From contig SHNF01000005.1 of the NCBI GenBank assembly GCA_004295085.1, positions 301,092-365,091 on the forward strand: a stretch of DNA of 64,000 nt, read 5' to 3'. Shown piece after piece: positions 1 to 8,334 of the stretch. This DNA is from Planctomycetota bacterium. GTDB taxonomy: Bacteria > Planctomycetota > UBA1135. The position numbers and the translations under genes are program-made. The stretch's first letter is position 1; every line of letters begins with the position of its first letter. The notes under the pieces were generated by a model. It had not been told where the DNA came from. It saw only the letters and a list, made by a program, of their open reading frames with translations, and made no database searches.

Positions 1-313
1 GGCGGCTGGCGGCTTCGATGCGCGCGAACACGAGCAGGGCCGCCAGGGCGGCGCTGGCCGTGAACACGAACAGGTACCAGGTCGGAGGGTGGCCGTGCTC
101 CAGGTACTCGGCCCAGGGGCCGGAGAACCAGGGCAGGGCCAGCAGGCCGAGCGCCAGGCCGGCGGCGGAGAACTGCGGCACGGCCACGCCGAGGAAGGCC
201 GAGCGGCGCAGGAACAGGACCGTGCCGACCAGCGGCAGCACGGCGCCGAGCACGAGCGAGGCGAAGAACCCGTGGCGGAACAGCTCCAGGTCGGAGAAGA
301 ACTGCGCGATCAC
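1..313 (-). CDS. znuB: Metal (zinc/manganese type) ABC transporter permease, 3' part missing
   Basis: Inner-membrane permease of a zinc/manganese-type ABC importer, cut by the window edge so only about 104 N-terminal residues are visible. Two hydrophobic stretches can be read: roughly residues 16-62, containing the motif FLRRSAFLGVAVPQFSAAG that is typical of ABC-3 family permeases, and residues 79-97. The start is a GTG that overlaps the TGA of the ATPase gene as GTGA, so the two are translationally coupled. With the ATPase and the binding protein just upstream it completes a three-component importer. Zinc is the likely substrate by gene context; manganese or iron cannot be excluded from the sequence. 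Confidence 0.85.
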   Translation of the reverse strand, partial: MIAQFFSDLELFRHGFFASLVLGAVLPLVGTVLFLRRSAFLGVAVPQFSAAGLALGLLALPWFSGPWAEYLEHGHPPTWYLFVFTASAALAALLVFARIEAASR

Positions 314-996
314 TGGAACACCTCGAGCACTCCTTCCGGGCTCAGCAGCCGCTCCGGAGCGCGGCGCAGCACCTGCCCGTGCGCGCACAGCAGCGCGCCG
401 TTGGCGCGGCCGCGCAGGGCCAGCGGCAGGTGCGTGACGATCAGCACGCCGCAGCCGCGCGCGTGCAGCTCGCCCAGGGCTTGCAGGATGATGTCGGTGG
501 CGCGCGCGTCCACGCCCGCGGTAGGCTCATCCAGCAGCAGGAAGTTCGGATCCGAGGCCAGGGCCCGCGCCACCAGCACGCGCCGCTGCTGGCCGCCGGA
601 CAGCTGCCCGTACAGCTTGCGGCGCTGCTCGCCCAGGTGCATGCGCGCCAGCGCGTCCAGGGCCCGCTCCCTGGCGGCGGCAGCCAGCGGGCGCAGCAGG
701 CCGGCGTCGCGCAGCAGCCCGAGCTCCACCACTTCCAGCGCCGTGATCGGGAACAGGGGATCGAGGGCCGCCTGCTGCGGCACGTAGCCCAGGCGCAGCG
801 CCGGGCTGCGCTCGATCGCACCCGACAGGGGATCCAGGACGCCCAGCAGCGTGCGCACCAGGGTGGTCTTCCCGGAGCCGTTGCCGCCGAGCAGCGCCAC
901 GTAGTCGCCGGTTCCGAGCGTGAGGTCCACGCCCTGCAGCACGCCGGCGCCCGGGTAACCGAGCGCCGCCTGTCGCAATCGGATCAGAAGGTCCAG
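310..996 (-). CDS. znuC: Metal ABC transporter ATP-binding protein
   Basis: Cytoplasmic ATPase of the importer, about 228 residues, the usual size. Walker A GGNGSGKTT is at residues 37-45, followed by a Q-loop (YVPQQ), the signature LSGGQQRR, Walker B FLLLDEPTAGVD and the switch histidine in VTHL. No ATG lies between the end of the binding-protein gene at 1010 and the conserved core. The start given is a CTG (reading LDLLIRLRQ), about 10 nt after a GGAG; a CTG at 987 or a TTG at 978 are alternatives. The gene follows znuA by 13 nt and overlaps the permease by 4 nt. Confidence 0.85.
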   Translation of the reverse strand: MDLLIRLRQAALGYPGAGVLQGVDLTLGTGDYVALLGGNGSGKTTLVRTLLGVLDPLSGAIERSPALRLGYVPQQAALDPLFPITALEVVELGLLRDAGLLRPLAAAARERALDALARMHLGEQRRKLYGQLSGGQQRRVLVARALASDPNFLLLDEPTAGVDARATDIILQALGELHARGCGVLIVTHLPLALRGRANGALLCAHGQVLRRAPERLLSPEGVLEVFQ

Positions 997-1009
997 CGCG
1001 CCGCGACTC

Positions 1010-1918
1010 CTAGCCGCCCAGGGCGGCGGCCATCTTCCGGACCAGGTCGTCCATGTAGGCCAGGTATTCCGCGGTCTGCGGCGTCCCGCCGGAAGTGGCA
1101 TAGAGCTTAAGCACGCGCGCGCCGGTGGCTTCCAGCAGCGCCCCCACCGTCCCTTCGCTGTACCAGGGCTCCATGACGATCAGCTTGACGCCCTGCTCGC
1201 GCATGCGGTTGGCGAGGTCGCGCAGGTGCCCGGCCGACGGCGCCAGCCCCGGCTTGGGCTCGACGGTCCCCACCACCTCCAGGCCGTAACGCGCCGCGAA
1301 GTAGGACCAGGAGCGGTGGTAGGTCACGATGCGGGCGCCGCGGAACGGCTGCAGGATCGTGTCCCATTCGGCGATCCTGCGCCGGGCCAGCTCGTCCCAG
1401 GCCTGGAAATTGCGCTCGTACTGCTCCGCGCGGTCCGCGTCCGCGCGCTTCAGCACGTCGGCGACCGCGCGCGCCATGATGCGCGCGTTGTCCGGATCCA
1501 GGTTGAAGTGCGGGTTTCCCTGCGGGTGGATGTCCGCGCCCTGCCCGCGGTCCGCGCTGGCCGGCACCTCCAGCGGCGTGATCCCGGCCGAGACGTTGAC
1601 GAAGCCGGGGCCCCCGGGCAGCAGCTTGTCGTTGCGGCACTTCTCGAGCAGCGCCGGCAGGAAGGCGTGCTCGTAGTTCAGGCCCATCTCGATCAGCACG
1701 TCCGCGCGTGAGAGCTTCAGCAGCTGCGAGGGCTTGGCGATGACGGAGTGCGGGTCCTGTCCCGGCTGCACCAGCACCACCACCTCGACGGCATCGCCGC
1801 CGATGGTGCGGGCCAGGGAACCCAGATCAGAGATGGTGGCGATCACCTGCAGCCGCTCCGCGGCCGGCTCGTGACCCGTCGCGGCACTCAGGCACAGGAT
1901 CGGGAGGAAGCGCATCAT
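1010..1918 (-). CDS. znuA: Metal ABC transporter substrate-binding protein
   Basis: Periplasmic cluster-9 (TroA/ZnuA-like) binding protein, 302 residues, with a short hydrophobic N-terminus (MMRFLPILCLSAATG). Candidate metal ligands typical of the family are visible: His in QDPHSVIAKPSQ, His in GNPHFNLDPDNA, His in TYHRSW, and the acidic C-terminal segment. The characteristic bridging helix has AEQYERNFQAW. There is no long His/Asp-rich loop, unlike many ZnuA proteins. The ATG at 1918 is 2 nt past the porin stop; a GTG at 1924 overlapping that stop as GTGA is an equally possible start. Gene order porin-znuA-znuC-znuB points to one metal-uptake operon. Confidence 0.88.
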   Translation of the reverse strand: MMRFLPILCLSAATGHEPAAERLQVIATISDLGSLARTIGGDAVEVVVLVQPGQDPHSVIAKPSQLLKLSRADVLIEMGLNYEHAFLPALLEKCRNDKLLPGGPGFVNVSAGITPLEVPASADRGQGADIHPQGNPHFNLDPDNARIMARAVADVLKRADADRAEQYERNFQAWDELARRRIAEWDTILQPFRGARIVTYHRSWSYFAARYGLEVVGTVEPKPGLAPSAGHLRDLANRMREQGVKLIVMEPWYSEGTVGALLEATGARVLKLYATSGGTPQTAEYLAYMDDLVRKMAAALGG

Positions 1919-1920
1919 GG

Positions 1921-3213
1921 TCACCAGTCCAGCGCGTGGTAGTGCGATCCCAGGGTGATGGTCCATTGCACAGCGTACACGAAGGCCTTGTCCTGGCCGG
2001 CGCCGGGGTTGAGGTGGTTCACCTGGAAGCGCAGGCGATTGAATTCGCTCAGGTACCAGGTGACGTAGACGCCGCGCTCGGCCGTGGTATCGCCGCCGGT
2101 GAGGAATCCGCTCGCCGACGTGGACTCGGCGTGGTCCGCCCAGGAACCATAGAAGCCGGCGCTCCAGAACGGGCTGAAGTCGTGCTGCGCGAACCCCCAG
2201 ATGCCGGTGTGGAAGTCGGACGTCACGGACCCGGTGTTGTCGTCCGGGATCTCGTTGTCGCTGAACCACAGCTCGGTGCTCAGCGTGTTCGCCGTGCGCT
2301 TGCTGGCGTCGACGTTACGGTAGGTGAGATCCACGGCGCCCACCGCGGTACGCAGCTCCGAACGCTCCGTAGTCACATTGCCGCCGGGTTGCTCCACGGC
2401 CTCGAATTCCAGCGTGCGCGGCGAGTAGAAGCCGCTGAAGCCCCACTGGAAGTAGCCGTTGTCGCTGACGTCGTGCTGGGCGGTCAAGCGCGCGTGCGTG
2501 CCCCAGTTGTCGAACCCGCGCCGGCCGAAGGGCTCCGCCGCAGCGCCTTCCTCGTGCCCGCCGAAGTCGTGGTCGTCGCCCTCGGCGCTGCTGTGCAGGC
2601 TCACTGACCAGCGCACCGGCACGTCGCCGACCCCGAGCCAGTGGTGCAGCTCGGCACCCTGGACGAACAAGGCGCCGCCGAAGAACTCACGATACAGGCC
2701 GATCTCGTTGTAGAACGGCCGATCATGCGGGTGAATAGTGTTCCACTTGCCGAAGTCGGCCAGGAAATCCCCGCCCTTCAGGCTGAAGTTGCCGGGCAGC
2801 AGGCGGTCCATGACGAACGCGGCCTCTTCCAGCTCGGCTTCCTGCTCGGTCAGGACGTCGTTGAAGCTGAAGTCGATGAAAGCCCAGCCGATCGGGTCGA
2901 TGCGGCTGGCGGCGTTGAATTCCATCTGGCGCACGCGGAAGCGGTTGTAGCGGTTGGCGGAGTCCTCCATGTCGGAGACTTCCACCATTGCGTCGATGGT
3001 GACCCCGATGGCCGGATTGAAGGTGTTGTCGAAGCGGGTGGTCTGCCCGAGCAGGCGGCTGCCGCCCATCACCCCCGGGCTCTGGGAGAGCCCCAGGGTG
3101 GCCTGGCCCGTCGCGGGCGGCTCGCCCGAGGAAGTCTGGGCCGGATCCTGGGCCACGGCGGGAAGGGCGAGCAGCAGGCTCGCCAGGACTGCGGCGGGAG
3201 CGGTCGCGGGCAT
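1921..3213 (-). CDS. Outer-membrane beta-barrel protein, probable zinc porin
   Basis: A 430-residue exported protein with a clear signal peptide (MPATAPAAVLASLLLALPAVAQ) and alternating hydrophobic/polar strands with many aromatic residues, ending in aromatic HYHALDW, as expected for a beta-barrel. The mature part contains an acidic/His segment (EGDDHDFGGHEEG) that could sit in an extracellular loop and bind metal. It is the first gene of the znuA-znuC-znuB block and is linked to znuA by a 2-nt gap, so the natural reading is that it moves zinc across the outer membrane. That role is inferred from context. The frame is open further upstream, but the ATG at 3213 gives the signal peptide. Confidence 0.75.
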   Translation of the reverse strand: MPATAPAAVLASLLLALPAVAQDPAQTSSGEPPATGQATLGLSQSPGVMGGSRLLGQTTRFDNTFNPAIGVTIDAMVEVSDMEDSANRYNRFRVRQMEFNAASRIDPIGWAFIDFSFNDVLTEQEAELEEAAFVMDRLLPGNFSLKGGDFLADFGKWNTIHPHDRPFYNEIGLYREFFGGALFVQGAELHHWLGVGDVPVRWSVSLHSSAEGDDHDFGGHEEGAAAEPFGRRGFDNWGTHARLTAQHDVSDNGYFQWGFSGFYSPRTLEFEAVEQPGGNVTTERSELRTAVGAVDLTYRNVDASKRTANTLSTELWFSDNEIPDDNTGSVTSDFHTGIWGFAQHDFSPFWSAGFYGSWADHAESTSASGFLTGGDTTAERGVYVTWYLSEFNRLRFQVNHLNPGAGQDKAFVYAVQWTITLGSHYHALDW

Positions 3214-3220
3214 GCGTCTT

Positions 3221-3249
3221 GGCACGGGCGCCTTGCAAGGATCCGTGCC
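3221..3249 (-). promoter_or_regulatory. Nested inverted repeats before the porin-znu operon
   Basis: The 61-nt gap between mobB and the porin gene holds outer arms GGCACGG and CCGTGCC (3221-3227 and 3243-3249) around a perfect 10-bp palindrome CCTTGCAAGG (3231-3240). An imperfect GGGAAGGTTCCC lies next to it at 3260-3271. The set ends 7 nt before the porin ATG. It could be an operator for a zinc-responsive repressor or a stem that weakens read-through from mobB. No T-run follows, and it does not match the usual AT-rich Zur box. Confidence 0.4.
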
Positions 3250-3274
3250 GGCGGAGCCGGGAAGGTTCCCGTGC

Positions 3275-3799
3275 CTAGGCCAGTCCCAGCGCGCGCGTGA
3301 TGAACTGGGCCACCGCATCCGGGTCGTTCAAGGGCAGGACCGGCCGGTCCACGCCCGGAGGGGTGAAATCGGCCGCCACCGCCAGGCACGGCGAGCGCCG
3401 CGCGAAGCCCGGCTCCTCGCACGCGCCCTGGCGCAGCACCTCGATGCAGGGCAGGTCGGCGGAACGGTACGACTCCACCAGCACCAGGTCCACGCCGTGC
3501 GACACCAGGGCCAGGCGCTCGGCGAAGGACGGCTCGCTGCCGGGGTGGCGCTCGAACAGGACCGTGGCGTCGGGGCTGGCGAGCGCCAGGCGCTGTGCCC
3601 CGGCTTCGCGCAGGACCTGCGAATCCTTGCCGGGGCGGTCCGGATCGCTGAAGCCGCGCGAGTGCTTGATCACCCCCACCCGCAGGCCGCGGGCCCGCAG
3701 CGCCCGGATCACGCCCGCGAGCAGCGTGGTCTTGCCCACGCCGCTGCGCCCGACCACGGCCAGGGTCGGGACCGGCCGCGCGCCGCGTTCACCGTCCAC
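3275..3799 (-). CDS. mobB: Molybdopterin-guanine dinucleotide biosynthesis adaptor MobB
   Basis: GTP-binding adaptor that assists attachment of GMP to molybdopterin, 174 residues, normal family length. The P-loop GRSGVGKTT is at residues 17-25, followed by the family features VGVIKHSRG (switch-like Lys-His) and LVLVESYRS. No mobA, moeA or molybdoenzyme gene is nearby, so the target enzyme is not revealed by context. The start is GTG; a TACCCT box lies 6 nt before it and no ribosome-binding site is seen, which suggests a leaderless message. The gene is upstream of the zinc operon on the same strand but separated by a hairpin-rich gap, so co-transcription is uncertain. Confidence 0.88.
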   Translation of the reverse strand: MDGERGARPVPTLAVVGRSGVGKTTLLAGVIRALRARGLRVGVIKHSRGFSDPDRPGKDSQVLREAGAQRLALASPDATVLFERHPGSEPSFAERLALVSHGVDLVLVESYRSADLPCIEVLRQGACEEPGFARRSPCLAVAADFTPPGVDRPVLPLNDPDAVAQFITRALGLA

Positions 3800-3889
3800 G
3801 CCGGCAGGGTAACTCCGCCCAGGAACGCGCCCTCCCGGCCGCGAGCGGCCGGCGCACGGGTTCCGCCAGCGCGGACCGCCGTCGCAGTC

Positions 3890-4444
3890 TCACGCGACCA
3901 GGGCCTTGCGCGCCGGCTCCGCCGCCAGGTCCAGGTCCCGGCGCGCCAGCTCCGCCTGCAGCGCCGCGCGCGCCCGGCTGAGGCGCGAGCGCACGGTGCC
4001 GATGGCGACGCGCCGCTGCGCGGCGATCGCAGCGTAGTCCAGGCCGTGCACCTCGTACAGCAGGAACACGACACGCTGTTCGCTGCTCAGGACCTCGAGC
4101 GCTTGCGCCAGCGCGGCGCGCAGGTCCGCGTTCTCGAGCACGTGCAGCGGCTCTTCGGGCGTGCACAAGGGACAGGCCGCCAGCGCCAGCTCCTCGTTCC
4201 GGCGCCGCCGCTGCAGGCCGCGGCGCAGGTGCAGGCTGCGGTGCACGACCGCGCGCAGCAGCCAGGCGCGCGGGCTGGGCGGGGCCTGGCGCAGCATCCA
4301 CAGCGCCAGCAGGGCTTCCTGGACCGCGTCCCAGGCCAGGTCTTCGCTACCGAGGATGCGGCGCGCGACCGCCAGCAGGCGCTGCGCGTGGGCGGCGCAG
4401 GCGTCGGCCAGGAACCCTTCGCCGGGAGGGGAAATGGACGTCAT
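3890..4444 (-). CDS. ECF-type RNA polymerase sigma factor
   Basis: Extracytoplasmic-function sigma factor of about 184 residues. Region 2 is seen in LAVARRILGSEDLAWDAVQE, and region 4 in LSSEQRVVFLLYEVHGLDYA through VAIGTVRSRLSRARAAL, the helix-turn-helix that reads the -35 element. Between them are two cysteines (AACPLC) in the linker, which could sense redox or metal. The ATG at 4444 was chosen because region 2 begins shortly after; the frame continues upstream to 4519. No anti-sigma factor with a recognisable domain is adjacent, but the next gene upstream encodes a small exported Cys/His protein that could be a partner. Target genes are unknown. Confidence 0.85.
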   Translation of the reverse strand: MTSISPPGEGFLADACAAHAQRLLAVARRILGSEDLAWDAVQEALLALWMLRQAPPSPRAWLLRAVVHRSLHLRRGLQRRRRNEELALAACPLCTPEEPLHVLENADLRAALAQALEVLSSEQRVVFLLYEVHGLDYAAIAAQRRVAIGTVRSRLSRARAALQAELARRDLDLAAEPARKALVA

Positions 4445-4555
4445 GGAGGATGCGGTGCATGCGGAGTCGCGGATCGAGTGGAGCAGCAAGGACGAGGCGG
4501 CAAGCGCCTCGTCCGGCACGGCGGTCGGCGTCGCGACGGCGGCGCGGCTGCGGCT

Positions 4556-4831
4556 TCAGCAGCTTGGCGGCGCCCGCCCGGGCGCGTGCACCAGGAAGGC
4601 CGAATCGAATACCGGCGCGCCGGCGAGGCACTCGCGCCCGCGGACTGCCGGCTCCAGCGCCTGTGACCAGCCGCTGGCCGCGGCCGGCGGCTCCCAGCCG
4701 CCCGCGCTCACGCACAGCGCGCACACGGGCTCGCCCGCCGCGCCGCCCGGGTGATGCGCGGCCACGTGGACCGCGCCCACCGCCAGCAGGACTGCGAGCA
4801 TCAGCGCGGCGAGGCGGATCAGGGGCGACAC
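4556..4831 (-). CDS. Small exported protein with CxxC motif
   Basis: A 91-residue protein with an N-terminal hydrophobic segment (about residues 4-24) followed by AHHPGG and CALC, an arrangement reminiscent of small DUF2946-type proteins, though I cannot assign a family firmly. The His pair and CxxC could bind a metal such as copper. The start is GTG; a TACACT box is 12 nt upstream. The gene lies 111 nt before the ECF sigma gene on the same strand, so the two may form a unit. The C-terminal half is low complexity and rich in Ala, Pro and Gly. It could also be a chance open frame in GC-rich DNA. Confidence 0.5.
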   Translation of the reverse strand: MSPLIRLAALMLAVLLAVGAVHVAAHHPGGAAGEPVCALCVSAGGWEPPAAASGWSQALEPAVRGRECLAGAPVFDSAFLVHAPGRAPPSC

Positions 4832-4902
4832 GGGACGCGTTCCAGTGTAGCGGCAGAGCCCACACGGAATGGTGCCGGCCGGATCGCAAAAGTTCCGCCG
4901 TT

Positions 4903-4917
4903 CCCCTAGCCTAGGGG
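4903..4917. promoter_or_regulatory. Palindrome overlapping the -10 box of the WalJ-type gene
   Basis: A perfect palindrome, CCCCTAG-C-CTAGGGG, ends 3 nt before the GTG at 4921. It contains TAGCCT (4907-4912), which sits 8 nt before the start like the other leaderless-type -10 boxes in this window. A repressor bound here would block the promoter directly. Confidence 0.4.
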
Positions 4918-4920
4918 CGC

Positions 4921-5712
4921 GTGGAGTTCCTCATCCTCGGCAGCGGCAGCAGCGGCAACTGCGCGCTGATCCGCGCCGGCAGCGGCGCCGACTCCGTGCT
5001 CGTGGCCCTGGACTGCGGGCTGCCGCAGCGCACCGCGCGCACGCTCGCGCAGTCCGCCGGCTGGAGCCTGACCCGGGTGAACGCCGTGATCCTGACCCAC
5101 CACCACGCCGACCACAGTCTCAACGTGGTCGGCGTCGCGGCCCGGGCCCGGGCGCCGCTGTACGCCCACCCGGACGCTCTGGGCGGCCATCCCGCCCTGG
5201 CGGCGGCGGAGCGGCGGCGGCGCGGCGTCGAGGACCGGCCGTACGCGAGCGGCGCCGCCTTCGAGGTCGGGCCGCTGCGCTGCCTGCCCGTGCGCCTCAG
5301 TCACGACGCCGAGCCGACGCACGGCTTCGTGTTCGAGGCCGACGGCCGGCGCCTGGGTTTCTTCACGGACCTCGGGGTCGGAGACAGCCTTTCGGCGCAG
5401 GTCCTGGAGGAAGTCGACACGCTCGTGCTGGAGTTCAACCACGACCTCGACATGCTGCGCAACGGGCCGTACCCGGCGCACGTGCGCGCGCGCGTGGCCG
5501 GTGACCGCGGGCACCTGAGCAACCGACAGGCCGGCGACGTGCTGGCCGAGCGCGCACCGCGCACGCTGCGCCGCCTGGTGCTCGCCCACCTCAGCCAGAA
5601 GAACAACACCGCGGCGCTGGCGCACGCCGCCGCCGCCGCGGCCCTGCGCCGGCGCTCCCTGGACGGAGTGGCCGTCCAGGTCGCGCCGCGGCGCGGCCCG
5701 CTGCGCGGCTAG
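4921..5712 (+). CDS. MBL-fold metallohydrolase, WalJ/YycJ type
   Basis: Metallo-beta-lactamase-fold hydrolase of 263 residues. The N-terminal LGSGSSGNC is the hallmark of the YycJ/WalJ subfamily, and the metal site motif THHHADHS is at about residues 59-66, with a later His in LSHDAEPTHG and Asp in FFTDLG. Members are reported as exonuclease-like or cell-wall-linked proteins; the substrate here is not shown. The start is GTG with no Shine-Dalgarno; the -10-like TAGCCT is 8 nt upstream. The gene stands alone on the plus strand, converging on the glycosyltransferase gene with only 1 nt between the stop codons. Confidence 0.85.
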   Translation: MEFLILGSGSSGNCALIRAGSGADSVLVALDCGLPQRTARTLAQSAGWSLTRVNAVILTHHHADHSLNVVGVAARARAPLYAHPDALGGHPALAAAERRRRGVEDRPYASGAAFEVGPLRCLPVRLSHDAEPTHGFVFEADGRRLGFFTDLGVGDSLSAQVLEEVDTLVLEFNHDLDMLRNGPYPAHVRARVAGDRGHLSNRQAGDVLAERAPRTLRRLVLAHLSQKNNTAALAHAAAAAALRRRSLDGVAVQVAPRRGPLRG

Positions 5713-5713
5713 C

Positions 5714-6415
5714 CTAGTCGAACAGGTTGAAGCGCACGATGTGCCAGAGCGCGGCGATGCCGTCCTTCCAGCCGATCTTCTTGCCCTCGGCGTAGTCGCG
5801 GCCGTAGTAGCTGATCGGCACCTCGTAGATGCGCACGCGCCGGCCGTTGAGGCGCACCTTGGCCACCTTGGCCGTGATCTCCGGCTCGAAGCCGAAGCGG
5901 TTGCTCTTGAGCCGGATCTCCGCCAGCACCTCGCGCTTGAAGACCTTGTAGCAGGTCTCCATGTCGGTCAGGTTCAGGTTGGTGAACATGTTGGACACCC
6001 AGGTCAGGAGATTGTTGGCCGCCTGGTGCCAGTACAGGTGCACGCGGCTCATGCGGCTGCCCTTGAAGCGCGAGCCATAGACCACGTCGGCCATGCCCTT
6101 CTCGATCGGCTCGAGCAGGACCGGATACTCGGCCGGGTCATACTCCAGGTCCGCGTCCTGCACCAGGATCACGTCGCCGCCGGCCAGCTGGAAGCCGGTG
6201 CGCAGCGCCGCGCCCTTGCCCTGGTTGACGTCGTGGTAGGCGATGCGCAGGTCCGGTGCGCCTTCCAGGCCGCGCAGCAGCTCGCGCGTGCCGTCGCGCG
6301 AGCAGTCATCCACCAGCACGATCTCCTTGTCGAAAGGCGTGGCCCGCACCCGCTTCAGGATCTCGGGCAGCGTGTGCACTTCGTTGAAGACCGGAATGAC
6401 GACCGACAGCTTCAC
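5714..6415 (-). CDS. GT2-family glycosyltransferase (dolichol-phosphate mannosyltransferase-like)
   Basis: A soluble 233-residue GT-A glycosyltransferase. It begins with [11 protein letters not shown], carries the nucleotide-sugar site [12 protein letters not shown] and the metal-binding QDADLEYDP (DxD type), and has the usual GSRF and [10 protein letters not shown] segments. It lacks a C-terminal membrane domain, like DPM1-type enzymes that load a sugar onto a polyprenyl phosphate. The GTG start overlaps the TGA of the PAP2 gene as GTGA. Because the upstream partner is a lipid phosphatase-type protein, a role in making a lipid-linked sugar or glycolipid is plausible. Donor and acceptor cannot be read from the sequence. 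Confidence 0.88.
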   Translation of the reverse strand: MKLSVVIPVFNEVHTLPEILKRVRATPFDKEIVLVDDCSRDGTRELLRGLEGAPDLRIAYHDVNQGKGAALRTGFQLAGGDVILVQDADLEYDPAEYPVLLEPIEKGMADVVYGSRFKGSRMSRVHLYWHQAANNLLTWVSNMFTNLNLTDMETCYKVFKREVLAEIRLKSNRFGFEPEITAKVAKVRLNGRRVRIYEVPISYYGRDYAEGKKIGWKDGIAALWHIVRFNLFD

Positions 6416-7311
6416 CGCCGCTCCTCGGCCGCATAGGGTAGCGGCGCCGCACCCGCGCCGGCGGCGCGGAACAGGCGCTCGAACAGCGGAATCACCACGG
6501 CGGCGGCGGCCACGCCCGCCAGCACGTCCACGAGGTAGTGGTAGCGCAGGTACAGGGTGGCCAGCAGGGTCAGGGCCGCCCACAGCGCCAGCGGCGCGAA
6601 CACCGCGCGGGCGCGCTTCCAGCTCAGCCAGGCCACGTAGCAGGTGATGAGCACGTGGCCGCTGGGAAAGCAGTCGTGGCGCGTGCCGGTGAGGCCGATC
6701 GTGTGCCGGAACAGGAACGGGCTGAGGACGCCGTCGGGAAACGCCGCGGCGAAGCGCTGGATCTCGTAGGGGGAGCGCGCCGGCACCAGCAGGTAGCCGC
6801 AGTACGACAGGAGGAACGCGAGCAGGACCCGGTCCAGGCACCCATACAAGCCGTCCCAGTCGCGCCGCCGCGCCAGGCTCCAGCCCAGCACCAGGGGGCA
6901 CAGGTAGAAGCCGGTGTACACCAGCGCCAGGGCATCGCTGAGCCCCGGGTGCGCCAGGCCCCCCCACCAGGACTGCCAGTCGTAGCGGAAGAACGCGCGG
7001 TCGGCGCTGCGCAACCAGTCCTCGCGCCCGCCGGGCAGGCTCCAGGGCAGCACCTCGGCCAGTGCGCAATAGATCGCGAGCAGCATGGCGCCGCCCCCCG
7101 CCACCGCCAGGGGCAGCGCCAGACGCGGCGCGGCGGCGGCGGCCCGGGCCAAGAGCCAGGCCAGCAGCCCGAGCAGCGCGAACAGCGCGCTCGGGTACAC
7201 GGGGTCGGGAAACAGCTCCGGCCGGCTCCAGATCAGCACCAGCACCAGGCCGCAGAACGCCGGGAAGAACGTGTCCAGGCTGAAGATGCGCTGGGCTGCG
7301 CCCGCTTCCAC
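6412..7311 (-). CDS. PAP2-superfamily membrane phosphatase/phosphotransferase
   Basis: Polytopic membrane protein of about 299 residues with six or more hydrophobic segments. The acid-phosphatase motifs are present: CFPSGHVL and, further on, [11 protein letters not shown], which together supply the catalytic histidines. This arrangement resembles the inositolphosphotransferase/AUR1-like branch of the PAP2 superfamily. The start is uncertain. The GTG at 7311 gives [15 protein letters not shown]; an in-frame ATG at 7347 would overlap the divergent M28 gene start. It is coupled to the GT2 gene downstream by a 4-nt overlap. A role in lipid or lipid-linked sugar metabolism is inferred. Confidence 0.82.
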   Translation of the reverse strand: MEAGAAQRIFSLDTFFPAFCGLVLVLIWSRPELFPDPVYPSALFALLGLLAWLLARAAAAAPRLALPLAVAGGGAMLLAIYCALAEVLPWSLPGGREDWLRSADRAFFRYDWQSWWGGLAHPGLSDALALVYTGFYLCPLVLGWSLARRRDWDGLYGCLDRVLLAFLLSYCGYLLVPARSPYEIQRFAAAFPDGVLSPFLFRHTIGLTGTRHDCFPSGHVLITCYVAWLSWKRARAVFAPLALWAALTLLATLYLRYHYLVDVLAGVAAAAVVIPLFERLFRAAGAGAAPLPYAAEERR

Positions 7312-7345
7312 GCGCGTATCATGCGCGCGTCGCCCTGCCGCCGCC

Positions 7346-8272
7346 ATGCGTGTTCCGCCCAGCCCTGTGCCCGTGCTGCTCCTGTGCGCCGCCTGCGGCC
7401 AGAGCACCGTCGCTGCCCCGAGCTTCGACGGTGAGCGCGCGTTCCGCGACCTCGAGCACCTGGTGTCCAAGGTCGGGCCGCGCCGCATCGGCACTCCCGA
7501 GTCCGCCGCCACCCGCACCTACATCCGCGCCCAGCTGGAGCCTCTGGGCTGGCAGTTCGAGGAGGACGCGTTCGTGGCCACGCCACCCGCGGGAGCGAGC
7601 CGCTCCGGCGACATCCCGGGAGTGAACCTGCTGGCCCGCCGGCCCGGCACCGAGCCGGGCGCGATCTGGATCGCCAGCCACTACGACACGTATGACATGC
7701 CGGGGTTCGTCGGCGCCAATGACGCCGGCAGCTCCACCGCGCTGCTGATCGAGCTCGGCCGCCAGCTGGCGGGGACGGAACCGCGCCCGGGCCTGGGCAT
7801 CACGCTGGTGTGGCTGGACGGGGAGGAGCGCTTCCTGCCGCTGCCCTGGGACGACAAGACCAACTCCACCTTCGGCAGCCGGCACCTGGCGGAGCGCCTG
7901 AAGGCGAGCGGGGACATCAAGCAGCTGGAAGCCTTCATCCTGCTGGACATGGTGGGCGACAAGGATCTGAACCTGCTGCGCGAGTCCCAGTCCAGCGGCT
8001 GGCTGAAGGAGGTGTTCGAGCGCGCCGCCTACTCGCTGGGCCACAAGCAGTTGTTCGGCAACGCCATGGAGATCAAGGACGACCACATGCCCTTCCTGCG
8101 CGCGGGCGTGCCGTGCATCGACCTGATCGACTTCAGCTACGGGCCCGGCAACAAGTACTGGCACACCAAGGACGACACCCTGGACAAGGTCAGCGCCGGG
8201 AGCCTGGGTATTGTCGGCACGCTGGTCCTGGCCGCGCTGCCGGAAGTCGAGCGCCTGGCCAAGGCGCGCTAG
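7346..8272 (+). CDS. Exported M28-family zinc peptidase / glutaminyl cyclase-like protein
   Basis: A 308-residue protein with an N-terminal hydrophobic stretch ending in LLLCAACGQ, so a lipoprotein anchor is possible although the box is not canonical. The M28 fold is clear: zinc-site motifs SHYDTYD, GANDAGSS, LDGEERF, LLDMVGD and WHTKDDT appear in the expected order. The GANDAGSS and WHTKDDT segments resemble bacterial glutaminyl-peptide cyclotransferases as much as aminopeptidases, so both activities should be considered. It acts outside the cytoplasm. The ATG lies 24 nt after a TATCAT box that could be the -10 element. The gene is divergent from the PAP2 gene. Confidence 0.85.
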   Translation: MRVPPSPVPVLLLCAACGQSTVAAPSFDGERAFRDLEHLVSKVGPRRIGTPESAATRTYIRAQLEPLGWQFEEDAFVATPPAGASRSGDIPGVNLLARRPGTEPGAIWIASHYDTYDMPGFVGANDAGSSTALLIELGRQLAGTEPRPGLGITLVWLDGEERFLPLPWDDKTNSTFGSRHLAERLKASGDIKQLEAFILLDMVGDKDLNLLRESQSSGWLKEVFERAAYSLGHKQLFGNAMEIKDDHMPFLRAGVPCIDLIDFSYGPGNKYWHTKDDTLDKVSAGSLGIVGTLVLAALPEVERLAKAR

Positions 8273-8334
8273 AAGTCCGCGCCCGCAGCGGCACCCGCGG
8301 CGTAGCGTCCGGTTGGGCGCTCGCCGCCGGCCGG

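Noticed and set aside
1919..2269. An N-terminal extension of about 117 residues on ZnuA
   Set aside because: It reads through the porin gene in another frame and has no signal-peptide character; the internal MMRFL start gives a normal exported protein.
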